From Geobacter sp. (GTDB taxonomy: Bacteria > Desulfobacterota > Desulfuromonadia > Geobacterales > Geobacteraceae), in assembly GCA_003857395.1 (NCBI GenBank), contig RPRC01000212.1, positions 1 through 10,232 on the forward strand: 10,232 nt of DNA, given 5' to 3'. Of this stretch, positions 1-7,507 are shown one piece after another. The notes beneath the pieces were generated by a model that was given only the letters and a program-made list of their open reading frames with translations, searched no databases and had not been told where the DNA came from. Made by a program: the position numbers and the translations under genes. Position 1 is the stretch's first letter. The number at the start of each line of letters is the position of its first letter.

Positions 1-547
1 CAAGGATCATTTCAATTATTGGCCGCGTTCGAAGGACGGAGACGCACTGTCCGGAGCTTGCTGACACGCTGGGAACAACAGTATCCGCGGAACGGTCGTA
101 CATGTCGCTCAGGATCAGGAAACCTCCGGGGCGCAGTACGCGCGAGAACTCCTCGACAGCCCGTCCCGGTTCCGTCACCAGAGAGAGAACGCATTCGCAG
201 AGAACTCCGTCACAGCTGCCGGTGGACAGAGGAAGCTCCTCCGCGCGCGCCACAACTGCGGTGATATTCCCCTTGCGATCATTTTTAGGGAGAAGGTCCC
301 CGGAAACATCTACACCCAATGCCCTGTGCCGGTGCTTTTCCTGAAGGTACGCCACTGATGCGCCGGTACCGCACCCCACATCGACAATACGGGCGCCTGG
401 GCTGAATCCGCACAAGGAAAGACCCCTCTCCGTCAGAAGAAAACCTCCCGGCCGGAGCGATGGCCCCGTGACCGCACGCAAAGAAGCCGATTCATGCAGT
501 GCTGCCAGCGCCTGAATCGGCGTTTTCTTCTCTCTACTTGTCTTCAA
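1..547 (-). CDS. Class I SAM-dependent methyltransferase, DVU_1556-like (partial, runs off left edge)
   Basis: The minus-strand frame is open from position 547 to the window edge (182 codons, 3' end missing). It shows a Rossmann methyltransferase: motif I VDVGCGTG at about residues 55-62, the acidic end of strand 2 in GVDVS near residue 80, a motif-IV-like CDGVLCECV near 116, and the LRPGGFLILSD strand-5 region near 143-153. The family moves a methyl group from S-adenosylmethionine to an acceptor, unknown here. Start choice: an in-frame TAG lies just upstream, no ATG or GTG precedes motif I early enough, and a TTG at 545-547 gives the longest frame. That start overlaps the previous gene's stop by 14 bp, suggesting translational coupling, although no good ribosome site is visible. 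In Desulfovibrio vulgaris a similar methyltransferase follows the same two partners (recalled family naming). Methyltransferase identity is firm; substrate and exact start are not. Confidence 0.85.
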   Translation of the reverse strand, partial: MKTSREKKTPIQALAALHESASLRAVTGPSLRPGGFLLTERGLSLCGFSPGARIVDVGCGTGASVAYLQEKHRHRALGVDVSGDLLPKNDRKGNITAVVARAEELPLSTGSCDGVLCECVLSLVTEPGRAVEEFSRVLRPGGFLILSDMYDRSADTVVPSVSASSGQCVSVLRTRPIIEMIL

Positions 548-737
548 GGATTCGTTCTACTTCAGCCATCTTTCCCAAAGCCAGACTCTCCGGTACCAGG
601 ACAAGACCGCATGCCGCGCATGCGGGCAGGTCTATTTCAAAATTTCCCTTCATGTAGGTAAAGCCTACCTTAATGAGACCAAGCTCCCCTCCACAGGATG
701 TACAGGACCAGACGGCCGCCTCTTGAGAGAAATTCAT
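534..737 (-). CDS. Small two-CxxC zinc-ribbon/rubredoxin-like protein, DVU_1557 family
   Basis: A 67-residue protein with two CxxC knuckles, CTSCGG (residues 12-17) and CAACG (39-43), separated by about 23 residues that probably form a beta strand hairpin. This is the pattern of a zinc ribbon or a small rubredoxin-like iron site. Its ATG overlaps the TGA of the upstream 776-residue gene as ATGA, and its own stop lies inside the start of the methyltransferase gene, so the three are almost certainly one transcript. The order flavin/Fe-S protein, small CxxC protein, methyltransferase matches the Desulfovibrio DVU1558-1557-1556 arrangement, where this family is described as a redox protein. A role as a small electron carrier or metal-binding partner of the operon is inferred. 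The sequence cannot tell zinc from iron. Confidence 0.85.
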   Translation of the reverse strand: MNFSQEAAVWSCTSCGGELGLIKVGFTYMKGNFEIDLPACAACGLVLVPESLALGKMAEVERILEDK

Positions 738-3064
738 TGCAGTATCCCCACGATTTTCATTCTGTGACAGTAGGCGTTCAGAACCGTGAAGCCGTCACCT
801 TCGGGAGAATACTCAACCCAGAAGGTGACGTTCTCCGGCTGCAGATATGCCAGGTAGCTACCGCTTTCCCTGCTCCGCATTTTCTTTCCGCTGGTTTCGG
901 CATGGAAAATCACCTTCCGGATATCGTCTTCAAGGATTCTTCTTCCATCGATCCTTTTCAGCACATCGGGTGAGATAGTCAGTTTCAGCTTCTCGTATTC
1001 TTCCACCTGAGCTTCGTCTCTTTCGCCACGGTCACGAAGGATCATTTCCTTCACACGGCCTCGATTGGCGCGACGTTCCGACCATGAGATCCAGCTGCGG
1101 GCGGCCGGGTCACCACCTGAAACAGCAGGAAAAAGATGCTCAATGAGATGAGAAACCCGTTTTCCCGCTGAGGCGAAATTGTCGCGGCACATGGCACAAT
1201 AGGCCAAGTAGTCGTTGTCGCTCACCGTTGTCCTGCGCGCTATTACGTCCCGGGCGAGGGAGGGATTCGCATTGTACATAAGCCCGCCGTAGCCGCAGCA
1301 CTCGGGCATTTCACCACTCAAGGGCAATTCCTCGATTTGGATACCGAGAGACGTGAGAATCTTGCGAATGCCTTTCTGTTCGGCCGGATTATGTCGGGTA
1401 GCACAGGGATCGACAACGCCAACGGTGTTCCCCGTTGTCCCGTTCGCGCGTGCGGAATCAGGAATTCCGACTTCCAGTATGATATCCCAGAGGGAGACCG
1501 GCTTCATTGCGGGTACATGCTCCTGAAAGATGTTCAGGCAGGTGGAGCAGGCGGTGATTATTCGCGGCTTGCCCAACTCTGCCCAGGTAGCACGTATCTC
1601 ATCAAGCGCTTCCTTGAACAGGTCTTCCCGTCCGGCCCAGAAGGCAGGGGCACCACAGCAGTGAAGCAGAATTCCCACTCCCCCGGAGAGCCTGTCCCGC
1701 AGGTAACGGTAGGAAGATACGACCTCGTCGGGTGTGGTGCCGCAGAGCTGACAGCTGGGGAAAAAGAGCCAGGCGCTTTCCGTTTTGTCCGGTTCATGAC
1801 GGCACAGGCTGAAGAGCTCACCAGTACTGTGTGCCATGTCCTGAAGGGCGAACTCGTGGAAAGAGGGTGGCATTATTTTTTGCTTCAGTAAGGTACGACG
1901 CGCCTCAAGGCAGAGGTCAGCCATGCTGAAATCGTTCGGACAGATTGTCTCGCAGAGACCGCAGGTGCTGCAGGAATTTGTGAAAACATTATACTGGTGG
2001 GCAGCGCCTAAGAGGATACGTTCATTATTGAATATCTCCCGAGCGTATTTTTTCGGGTATGCCTTGTAGCGTTCCAGAAAAAGGCACTTCTTCACGCACT
2101 CAAGGCATTCGCACTGAATGCAGCGCTTCGCCTCAATGAGCGCCTCTTCTTCCATATACCCCTTTATGGAATCACTTGGCGCGATTCTGGGAAGCGGATC
2201 AATCCCCTCCAGGCTGGTGTGAAGCCGGGAACTGCACGGTCCCTCGTTTTCTCTGCCGAATTCCAATCCGACCTTCTGCATCAGGCGTTCTATGGACAGA
2301 GCCGGCCTTCTTCCTTCCAGCGTCTCCATGACCGGCGAAAAACCGCCGCGAAAGCGGGTACCGCCGCCGGCGAATATCCGATCCCTGTCTGTGGCTCCTG
2401 TTGCCGCTGTAATGGCAATGAGCCCATCGTCATCCAGCTTGAGAGATAGCTCGATTCCTCGCAGCGAGTCCCGATCGAGAATCACGGCTTCGTATTCCTC
2501 ACAGACCTGCTCAAAAAGCGCCGTGTCCAGTTGGATTCCAAGACGGATGTCCGCCATCATGGTTTCAAGTGTCGAAAGCTCTTCCATGATAACTTCCCGT
2601 GGCAGGAGTTGTTCCGGCAGATCCCAGAGAGAACCGCCAAGACGGTCCCCCGGTTCAAAAACAGAGACACTAAACCCTTTCTTGAGAAGATCCCAGGCAG
2701 CGGTTACACCGGCCAGTCCGGCTCCGATAACAGCGATGCGGTGGTCTTTGCGCGGCAGCAGCTGGACTCGCTTTTTGCCCGCATATCTTTCCACACAGAA
2801 CCGCTCAAGCGCTCCGATAGCTAAAGGACCACCGACTGCACCACGTTTGCATCTCTCTTCGCAGGGATGATCGCAGATGCGTCCCAGGATAGCGGGGAAA
2901 GGCATGGTTTTATTCAGGACCTTGTAGGCGGCATCCCAGTCACCCTTTTGAATTTCTTTTAGAAAAAGCTTTGCATTCACATGGAGCGGACAGGCCGACG
3001 TACATTCGGGAGATTCCTCCTGTATGCACTTGTTTTCCCATGCAACGAGTTCGTTCTTTTCCAT
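734..3064 (-). CDS. Fused GltD-like Fe-S flavoprotein / HdrD-like CCG-domain oxidoreductase (DVU_1558-like)
   Basis: A 776-residue cytoplasmic redox protein with several modules. Residues 1-100 carry the N-terminal cysteines of GltD/PreA-type proteins (C13, C21, C25, C64, C68, C72). Residues 109-140 hold an FAD-binding GAGLAG loop followed by VFEPGDRLGG. The usual complete NAD(P)-binding half looks shortened; FAGGG at 231-235 resembles the second FAD motif. Residues 315-327 and 365-375 give two cysteine clusters (C315, C318, C320, C323, C327; C365, C368, C371, C375), as in a di-[4Fe-4S] ferredoxin domain. Residues 430-650 resemble heterodisulfide reductase subunit D, with CCG motifs at 469-471 and 589-591. 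The last 110 residues have no recognised domain. A GAAGG ribosome site precedes the ATG, and a ModE-type operator lies about 120 bp upstream. Its place next to mop suggests it handles electrons from that enzyme (inference). NCBI uses a name like pyridine nucleotide-disulfide oxidoreductase/dicluster-binding protein for such proteins. Confidence 0.9.
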   Translation of the reverse strand: MEKNELVAWENKCIQEESPECTSACPLHVNAKLFLKEIQKGDWDAAYKVLNKTMPFPAILGRICDHPCEERCKRGAVGGPLAIGALERFCVERYAGKKRVQLLPRKDHRIAVIGAGLAGVTAAWDLLKKGFSVSVFEPGDRLGGSLWDLPEQLLPREVIMEELSTLETMMADIRLGIQLDTALFEQVCEEYEAVILDRDSLRGIELSLKLDDDGLIAITAATGATDRDRIFAGGGTRFRGGFSPVMETLEGRRPALSIERLMQKVGLEFGRENEGPCSSRLHTSLEGIDPLPRIAPSDSIKGYMEEEALIEAKRCIQCECLECVKKCLFLERYKAYPKKYAREIFNNERILLGAAHQYNVFTNSCSTCGLCETICPNDFSMADLCLEARRTLLKQKIMPPSFHEFALQDMAHSTGELFSLCRHEPDKTESAWLFFPSCQLCGTTPDEVVSSYRYLRDRLSGGVGILLHCCGAPAFWAGREDLFKEALDEIRATWAELGKPRIITACSTCLNIFQEHVPAMKPVSLWDIILEVGIPDSARANGTTGNTVGVVDPCATRHNPAEQKGIRKILTSLGIQIEELPLSGEMPECCGYGGLMYNANPSLARDVIARRTTVSDNDYLAYCAMCRDNFASAGKRVSHLIEHLFPAVSGGDPAARSWISWSERRANRGRVKEMILRDRGERDEAQVEEYEKLKLTISPDVLKRIDGRRILEDDIRKVIFHAETSGKKMRSRESGSYLAYLQPENVTFWVEYSPEGDGFTVLNAYCHRMKIVGILQ

Positions 3065-3182
3065 CGGAACCTTCTTTCCTCGGGAACCACATTCGACTAT
3101 AACGTACTAATCACGTTTACTGGGGTTAGGGATTGTTATGCTAGAAGACGATTGAGGACATACAGTTACTGCGGCCCCCGAT

Positions 3183-3206
3183 CGTTATAACACAAAATAT
3201 ATTACG
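3183..3206 (-). promoter_or_regulatory. ModE-type operator and extended -10 promoter for the 3064-1 operon
   Basis: A 24-bp inverted repeat, CGTTAT-N12-ATTACG on the plus strand. It is flanked by AT/AT so that the symmetry runs from ATCG (3181) to CGAT (3208). Length and half-sites match the E. coli ModE operator (CGTTAT-N12-ATAACG, recalled). Read on the minus strand, the site contains TG-T-TATAAC (3192-3184), a near-consensus extended -10; the matching -35 (TTTCAT, 3212-3207) is poor. Repression of the downstream Fe-S/flavin operon by the window's ModE-like protein is inferred. Confidence 0.65.
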
Positions 3207-3220
3207 ATGAAAGGACTCTC

Positions 3221-3246
3221 GCGCCGGCCAGGTCTTGAACCGGCGC
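3221..3246 (-). terminator. Possible terminator hairpin after mop
   Basis: A perfect 7-bp GC-rich stem, GCGCCGG (3221-3227) with CCGGCGC (3240-3246), and a 12-nt loop. It lies 26 bp past the mop stop codon and just before the ModE-type operator. On the minus strand it is followed by GAGAGTCCTTTC, a weak T-run, so termination may be incomplete. Its placement suggests it insulates mop from the next promoter. Confidence 0.4.
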
Positions 3247-3272
3247 CAAAGGTTTGAAACCACGACTACTTC

Positions 3273-6077
3273 TTATTTTTTCGGTGGTGCGGAGTTTACA
3301 TCCTGGCAGACATAACCCTGTGCAAGGGCGTCTGCCACGTCAAACGCCTTCTTCGGCGAATTGAGTGCCGAAAGCACCTTCTCGGGATATGCGGGCAGAT
3401 GACGAATACGTGCACCGCAGGCATCATCGATGGCGTTGATGACCGCGCAGTGCGGTGCGGTCAACGGCAACTCACCAACGCCGCCGGCGCCAAAGGCGCC
3501 AAGGGGACGAGGTTCACAGCAGTAAATGATTTCAAGGTCATCGGTAATGTCGTTACAGAACGGGAATCCTGCACCGATCATGTTTGAGTGAGCCTTGATC
3601 ATTTCGAAATCTTCCGTCAGCGCGAGACCGATACCCTGGGCCAGGCCACCGTAAATCTGCCCATCGACAACCAGTTGGTTGGTGATGGTGCCGACGTCGG
3701 CAACATGGGTCATTTTGTAGCAATGGGTCTTGCCAGTGGTGATGTCTACTTCAACTTCAGCGAGGAAGAGACCGTACATGTAAATGCAGAAGGGGTTGCC
3801 CTTGCCGGTCTCAACGTCGCACGGCGTGCAGGGTGTCGTCCAGGAACCGAGGTGCTTGGTTTCGATACCTTCTTTTTTCATCTCATCATAGGTTCGGTAG
3901 GTTCCATCAGCCTTTTTCATCGCGTTGAGGAGCATTTCGCAGGAAACCCGAATGGCATTACCGGTAACGACGTTGTGACGGCTGCCGCCGGACGGGCCAC
4001 TGTTCGGGGTAAGGCTGGTGTCGTTCATGCAGAGGTGAATCTGGCTCGGCTTCAGGCCCAGCGGCTTGAGGGTTTCGTGGGCAAAAGCAAGCGTACCCAT
4101 ATCTGACCCCTGGCCATGATCCTGCCAGCTGTTACCAATCATCACTTCATTGTTCGGCAGAAGTTCTGCCCAGTTTTCCGAGGTATCGGGACCATCAAGG
4201 CCACAACCATAGATACCAAGAGACACACCGACGCCGCATTTCTTGGTATCGGTTGTTCTCTGTTTGGCGATTGCTTTTGCCCGCTCGTATTTTGGTTTCA
4301 GCAACTCAAACTGTTTCGGGAAAACAAATACTTCTGGTGTCTGCTGTGTTGGGGTGGTTGCACCGGGGCGATAGCAGTTAAGCTCACGAATTTCGAGGGG
4401 GTCCTTGCCCATTTTCTTTGCCAGCTCGTCAATGAGCGATTCGGAGGCGAAGAAGGCCTGCGGTGAACCGTACGCACGGAAAGGAGCGCCCCAGCAGTGG
4501 TTTGTACAAACGGTGCGCCCTTCACCACGCATATTCGGGATATCATAACCGGCGAAACAATATTGCATGCCACGCTGTGTAAGAAGGTCGCCGAACTCGG
4601 AGTAAGGACCATGGTCAACGGACCAGTCAGTTTCGGTAGCAAGGAACTTGCCATCTTTGTCAGCGGCAATCTTGGCCTTGAACCAGAATGGGGAGCGTTT
4701 GCCGGTGTAGAATTGCAGCTGAGCCCACGAGCAGGAAAGATGAACCGGTTTCCCACCGACGGCCATGGTGGCAACGGCAACCAACGCTTCATTGGAAGGG
4801 CAAAATTTGTAGCCGAAGGAGCTTCCGCAGGGGTTCTGGACAATTACGATGTCTTCAACAGCCATGCCGATACCCGGGGCGATCATCGCCTGGTGCAATT
4901 GCAGGCAAATGGACTTGGAGTGAATGCACACCTTGCCTTCACCATTGATATAGGCAAATCCGACATCCGGCTCAATAGGCATCTGAGGTTGACGGCCAAG
5001 ATAATACTCGCCTTCAACAACATAGGCCGCTTTATCCATGATCGGCTTGGTGTCCTCTCCCTTTACCAACTTCTGGGTGAAGTAGACATTCGGCGTGCCC
5101 GGATGAATTTCAATTGCATCCGGCGCCATTGCCGCAGGGGCATTCATGTAGTGCGGCAGCACTTCCAGATCGAACGTAACCAGCTTTGCTGCAGCGTCGG
5201 CATGCTCTTTGGTATCGGCAACGACGATGGCAATGGCGTCCCCATACTGGTAAACCTTGTCATCGCAGAGGATCGGGCGGTCCCAGCCGTCACCTTTGTT
5301 GGTAGGGAAGGTAATCAGACCGGTAATGCGGTTTTTGCCCTTGACGTCCTTGTGGGTGACAACCTTGACCACGCCCGTAGCCTTCTCGGCCGCGGAGGTG
5401 TCGATCCCCTTGATGATTGCATGAGCCACATCAGCATACGCGAGGGCGGCGTGGAGAGTGCCTTCGGGGAGCTGGTCGGCCTTGTCGTTGCCGAAATCCC
5501 AGAGACCGCAGGCCTTGGCAACGGATGTGGGACGAGGATACCGTGTTCCGTACACTTTGCCGTCCGCCGGCGCCTTGTATTCAAGGGCAGATGCGGACAT
5601 CTCACCGCGGAGAACCTTGGCGGCGTCCATAGCGGCATCGACGATGGAGATGTAACCGGTGCAACGGCAAGCATTCTTGTGCTGGTGGAACCAGTCACGC
5701 ACGTCTTCTCGGGTCGGGTTCAGGTTGGAATCAAGGAGCGCCTTAATGGAGACTACGAATCCAGGAGTGCAGAAGCCGCACTGAATCGCGCCGTGGAAGA
5801 TAAGTGCCTTCTGGATGGGATGGAGGTTAAGCGGTGTGCCGATCCCCTCGGTGGTAGTGATCGTCGACCAGTTCTCGACCCGTTTCATTCTGGTGGTGCA
5901 GGTGCGAACGAGTTTGCCGTTCAGTATGACATTACAGGCGCCGCAGGTGCCGGTCGCGCAACCGACCTTGACACTGGTCAGGTGTAACTGTTTCCGCAGC
6001 ACATCGGACAGGAGAGCTTCCTGGTCGACGATCAGCGTCCTCTCGATACCATTTACATTGAGAACTTTTTTAAGCAT
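3273..6077 (-). CDS. mop: Molybdenum-dependent aldehyde oxidoreductase (Mop, xanthine oxidase family)
   Basis: A 934-residue cytoplasmic molybdenum hydroxylase that oxidises aldehydes to carboxylates. The N-terminus is a plant-type [2Fe-2S] domain (C40, C45, C48, C60). A helical second [2Fe-2S] domain follows, with QCGFCTPG (C100, C103) and CRCTG (C137, C139). The remainder is the molybdopterin-binding part, with SSFGYKF around F421, APFRAYG (R534), GPSGGSR near 694-700 and the catalytic base in GGVGELPLT (E869). These positions coincide almost residue for residue with D. gigas Mop as I remember it, including Glu869. As in that enzyme, there is no FAD domain between the Fe-S and Mo parts, so electrons must leave from the [2Fe-2S] centres to an external carrier. 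The protein is about 27 residues longer than the 907-residue D. gigas enzyme. A very strong AAGGAGGAGG ribosome site fixes the start. Confidence 0.97.
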   Translation of the reverse strand: MLKKVLNVNGIERTLIVDQEALLSDVLRKQLHLTSVKVGCATGTCGACNVILNGKLVRTCTTRMKRVENWSTITTTEGIGTPLNLHPIQKALIFHGAIQCGFCTPGFVVSIKALLDSNLNPTREDVRDWFHQHKNACRCTGYISIVDAAMDAAKVLRGEMSASALEYKAPADGKVYGTRYPRPTSVAKACGLWDFGNDKADQLPEGTLHAALAYADVAHAIIKGIDTSAAEKATGVVKVVTHKDVKGKNRITGLITFPTNKGDGWDRPILCDDKVYQYGDAIAIVVADTKEHADAAAKLVTFDLEVLPHYMNAPAAMAPDAIEIHPGTPNVYFTQKLVKGEDTKPIMDKAAYVVEGEYYLGRQPQMPIEPDVGFAYINGEGKVCIHSKSICLQLHQAMIAPGIGMAVEDIVIVQNPCGSSFGYKFCPSNEALVAVATMAVGGKPVHLSCSWAQLQFYTGKRSPFWFKAKIAADKDGKFLATETDWSVDHGPYSEFGDLLTQRGMQYCFAGYDIPNMRGEGRTVCTNHCWGAPFRAYGSPQAFFASESLIDELAKKMGKDPLEIRELNCYRPGATTPTQQTPEVFVFPKQFELLKPKYERAKAIAKQRTTDTKKCGVGVSLGIYGCGLDGPDTSENWAELLPNNEVMIGNSWQDHGQGSDMGTLAFAHETLKPLGLKPSQIHLCMNDTSLTPNSGPSGGSRHNVVTGNAIRVSCEMLLNAMKKADGTYRTYDEMKKEGIETKHLGSWTTPCTPCDVETGKGNPFCIYMYGLFLAEVEVDITTGKTHCYKMTHVADVGTITNQLVVDGQIYGGLAQGIGLALTEDFEMIKAHSNMIGAGFPFCNDITDDLEIIYCCEPRPLGAFGAGGVGELPLTAPHCAVINAIDDACGARIRHLPAYPEKVLSALNSPKKAFDVADALAQGYVCQDVNSAPPKK

Positions 6078-6094
6078 ACTTCCTCCTCCTTTAG

Positions 6095-6106
6095 AGTTAT
6101 ATAACA
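6095..6106 (-). promoter_or_regulatory. Possible extended -10 / ModE half-site before mop
   Basis: On the minus strand TG-T-TATATAAC (6106-6096) matches the TG-N-TATATAACG right half of the two ModE-type promoters near 7600 and 7920, but the last base is T and no CGTTAT left half exists. No -35 is visible, and the implied transcript would start only about 14 nt before the ATG. It may be a weak promoter or chance. Confidence 0.25.
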
Positions 6107-6122
6107 GGGCAAAGCCCGGTTA
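6102..6122 (-). other. Stem-loop in the mop leader
   Basis: TAAC-A-GGGC-AAA-GCCC-G-GTTA folds into an 8-bp stem with one A/G mismatch and a 3-nt loop. It lies between the upstream terminator and the mop ribosome site. No T-run follows on the minus strand, so it is not a terminator; an RNA-stability or leader element is possible. Confidence 0.35.
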
Positions 6123-6130
6123 CGCTGATG

Positions 6131-6170
6131 AGAAAAAACCCCTCACCCGGCCTGAAGGCAGGGGTGAGGG
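6131..6170 (-). terminator. Intrinsic terminator of the molybdopterin-binding protein gene
   Basis: A 9-bp stem, CCCTCACCC (6140-6148) with GGGTGAGGG (6162-6170), continued by an inner GCC-TGAA-GGC. On the minus strand it is followed by GTTTTTTC. It starts 24 bp beyond the stop codon of the upstream gene and precedes mop, so most transcripts from the upstream promoter should end here unless readthrough feeds mop. Confidence 0.85.
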
Positions 6171-6193
6171 AAGATGGAGTAACAAGTGGTAGA

Positions 6194-7219
6194 TTAACTT
6201 TTTCCAAAGCTGCAGCTTGGATAGCGGCATTCCGGGCAACTTGCGCAGAAACCACCGTGTCCCAAAGCAATGATATCGGCACGTGACACCTTGTCACCCG
6301 CAAGAAGTCGAGGAACTATCAGATCGAAAACGGTTGCCTTGTGGTACATGGCACAGCCTGGAAGACCAATTACCGGAGTCGTTCCGACATAGGAAAGCAT
6401 AAACATTGAGCCGGGAAAGGTAGGAGACCCGTAGGTAATTACTTCACCACCTGCCCCGCTTATCGCGGCAGGTGTCAGGTCATCCGGATCTACAGACATT
6501 CCACCGCTCGCAATAATCATCTCGGCACCCTGCTCCAGCAACTCGTGAATTGCCTTGGTGATTACAGACACATCATCCGGAACAATTACCTGCCGAAAGA
6601 CTTCACTGCCCATTGCAGCAAATTTAGTGCGAACAACCGGCCCAAATTTGTCTACTATTCTACCGTGGAATATCTCGTTACCTGTTGTTACCAACCCGAC
6701 CCGTAACGACCGAAACGGCACAACTTCCACAATCGGAAAAAAATCACGGCAAATCTTTTCCACCGCAAGAATCCGGGCTTCATCGGTAAAAAGCGGTATG
6801 ATGCGAGTTCCTGCGACGGGAACATCCGCGGCAACCTGCTGATTACTATGAAGCGTTGCCAGCACAATCTGCTCAATTGAGTTAATTGCATGTAATCCAG
6901 CCGCATTAACTTTCAGCAAACCGTTACCGGTCGGAACCATTTTGACTTTTCCTTCCACGGCCTCAGTCAAACCTATCCCGCGGCCAGATGCTGCTTTGGC
7001 GATCCTGAATGCGGCATCATTTTCATGGACATACCCTTCTTTGAGATCAAGGATATAGATATTGTTTTTCCCCAAATTCATGAGCATCGGCACGTCTTCC
7101 TGCCGAATTATGTGACCTTTCTTGAAGGCCCTTCCCTTGAACTCTCCAGGAGCAATACGTGTAATATCGTGGAACAAAACCTTGCCCACCGCTTCCTGTA
7201 CCGGGATATTTTTCACCAT
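6194..7219 (-). CDS. Molybdopterin-binding MoCF-domain protein with cysteine-rich C-terminal tail
   Basis: A 341-residue protein. Residues about 171-310 form a MoCF (MogA/MoeA/CinA-type) domain that binds molybdopterin: TTGNE (178-182), GGMSVDPDDLT (239-249) and GLPG (285-288). The N-terminal 170 residues (PVQEAVG, HDITRIAPGEFKGRAF) resemble the corresponding part of stand-alone molybdopterin-binding proteins found near molybdenum hydroxylases, not full MoeA. The tail carries four cysteines, CASCPEC-X4-C (C325, C328, C331, C336), a likely Fe-S or zinc site. The frame extends upstream to an ATG at 7285, but the start is set at 7219: AAGGAGA lies at 7229-7235 with 9-nt spacing, and the extra 22 residues (MSGSFGSKG...) look unlike the family start. 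Inferred job: delivering or finishing the molybdenum cofactor for the neighbouring Mop. It is read from a ModE-type promoter through a long structured leader. Confidence 0.88.
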   Translation of the reverse strand: MVKNIPVQEAVGKVLFHDITRIAPGEFKGRAFKKGHIIRQEDVPMLMNLGKNNIYILDLKEGYVHENDAAFRIAKAASGRGIGLTEAVEGKVKMVPTGNGLLKVNAAGLHAINSIEQIVLATLHSNQQVAADVPVAGTRIIPLFTDEARILAVEKICRDFFPIVEVVPFRSLRVGLVTTGNEIFHGRIVDKFGPVVRTKFAAMGSEVFRQVIVPDDVSVITKAIHELLEQGAEMIIASGGMSVDPDDLTPAAISGAGGEVITYGSPTFPGSMFMLSYVGTTPVIGLPGCAMYHKATVFDLIVPRLLAGDKVSRADIIALGHGGFCASCPECRYPSCSFGKS

Positions 7220-7228
7220 AGGCCTTAC

Positions 7229-7235
7229 TCTCCTT
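7229..7235 (-). promoter_or_regulatory. Ribosome binding site that sets the 7219 start
   Basis: AAGGAGA on the minus strand, 9 nt before the ATG at 7219. No comparable site precedes the alternative ATG at 7285, whose upstream bases are T- and A-rich (TGTTAAAAA). Confidence 0.7.
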
Positions 7236-7294
7236 GGATTATCATTAAACTCGTCAATGCCCTTTGAACCGAAGGAACCAGACATTTTTTAACA

Positions 7295-7385
7295 AGCAAA
7301 CCATGAAACCGGCTGGACATAGCAACCAGATGCCCGAAGCCTCCCTCTACAACAGATGCTAATGCGGGGAAGTTCACTGTTTGCT
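7295..7385 (-). ncRNA. Structured leader domain closed by a 7-bp helix (unassigned)
   Basis: AGCAAAC and GTTTGCT (plus-strand 7295-7301 and 7379-7385) are perfect complements enclosing about 77 nt. Inside, read on the minus strand, CUUCCC can pair with GGGAGG, and CUGG with CCAG around a 9-nt loop. UAGCA/UGCUA offers a competing long-range pair. The domain lies in the 5' leader of the molybdopterin-binding gene, between the terminator-like hairpin and the ribosome site. It does not fit the Moco, c-di-GMP, TPP, SAM or cobalamin patterns I remember, nor a tRNA (no CCA, no T-arm). It could be a new riboswitch-like element or chance pairing. Confidence 0.35.
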
Positions 7386-7397
7386 GCCTGGAAACGG

Positions 7398-7443
7398 AAA
7401 AACCCGCATCAATACCGAATAAATTACGGCTTCAATGCGGGTT
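7398..7443 (-). terminator. Terminator-like hairpin inside the leader of the molybdopterin-binding gene
   Basis: AACCCGCAT (7401-7409) pairs perfectly with ATGCGGGTT (7435-7443), and the 25-nt loop contains its own CCG/CGG pair. Outer ACGGA/TCCGT can extend the stem past a 3-nt bulge. On the minus strand the stem runs into GTTTTTCC. No gene ends upstream on this strand, so a terminator here makes sense as premature termination (attenuation) of the transcript from the promoter near 7600. Confidence 0.5.
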
Positions 7444-7449
7444 CCGTTA

Positions 7450-7471
7450 CGTCCGCTCTTCGCGGAGGACG
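7450..7471 (-). other. Leader hairpin
   Basis: CGTCC and GGACG bracket a 12-nt interior that itself contains CCGC/GCGG. It is immediately 5' (minus strand) of the terminator-like hairpin, and is therefore a candidate part of the same switch. Confidence 0.35.
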
Positions 7472-7507
7472 AAATAAGCGCCAGAACCTTCTTAAATTTT
7501 TTATGTT

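Noticed and set aside
1337..1891. A 184-codon plus-strand frame
   Set aside because: Antisense shadow of the Fe-S/flavin gene, no ribosome site or recognisable protein.
3081..3104. A fourth ModE operator ending in ATAACG
   Set aside because: Only the right half and the outer CG fit; the left half does not match.
4497..5987. A 496-codon open frame on the plus strand
   Set aside because: It is antisense to mop. Its product shows no family motifs, whereas the mop frame keeps every known cluster and active-site residue.
7220..7285. An N-terminal extension of the molybdopterin-binding protein from the ATG at 7285
   Set aside because: The internal ATG at 7219 has a strong ribosome site and the expected family start; the extra 22 residues look like translated leader.
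7295..7330. Plus-strand c-di-GMP riboswitch suggested by GCAAACC
   Set aside because: The later GACGCAAAGCC and GGTAGGTAGCGG-type segments are absent, and the gene it would control is on the other strand.
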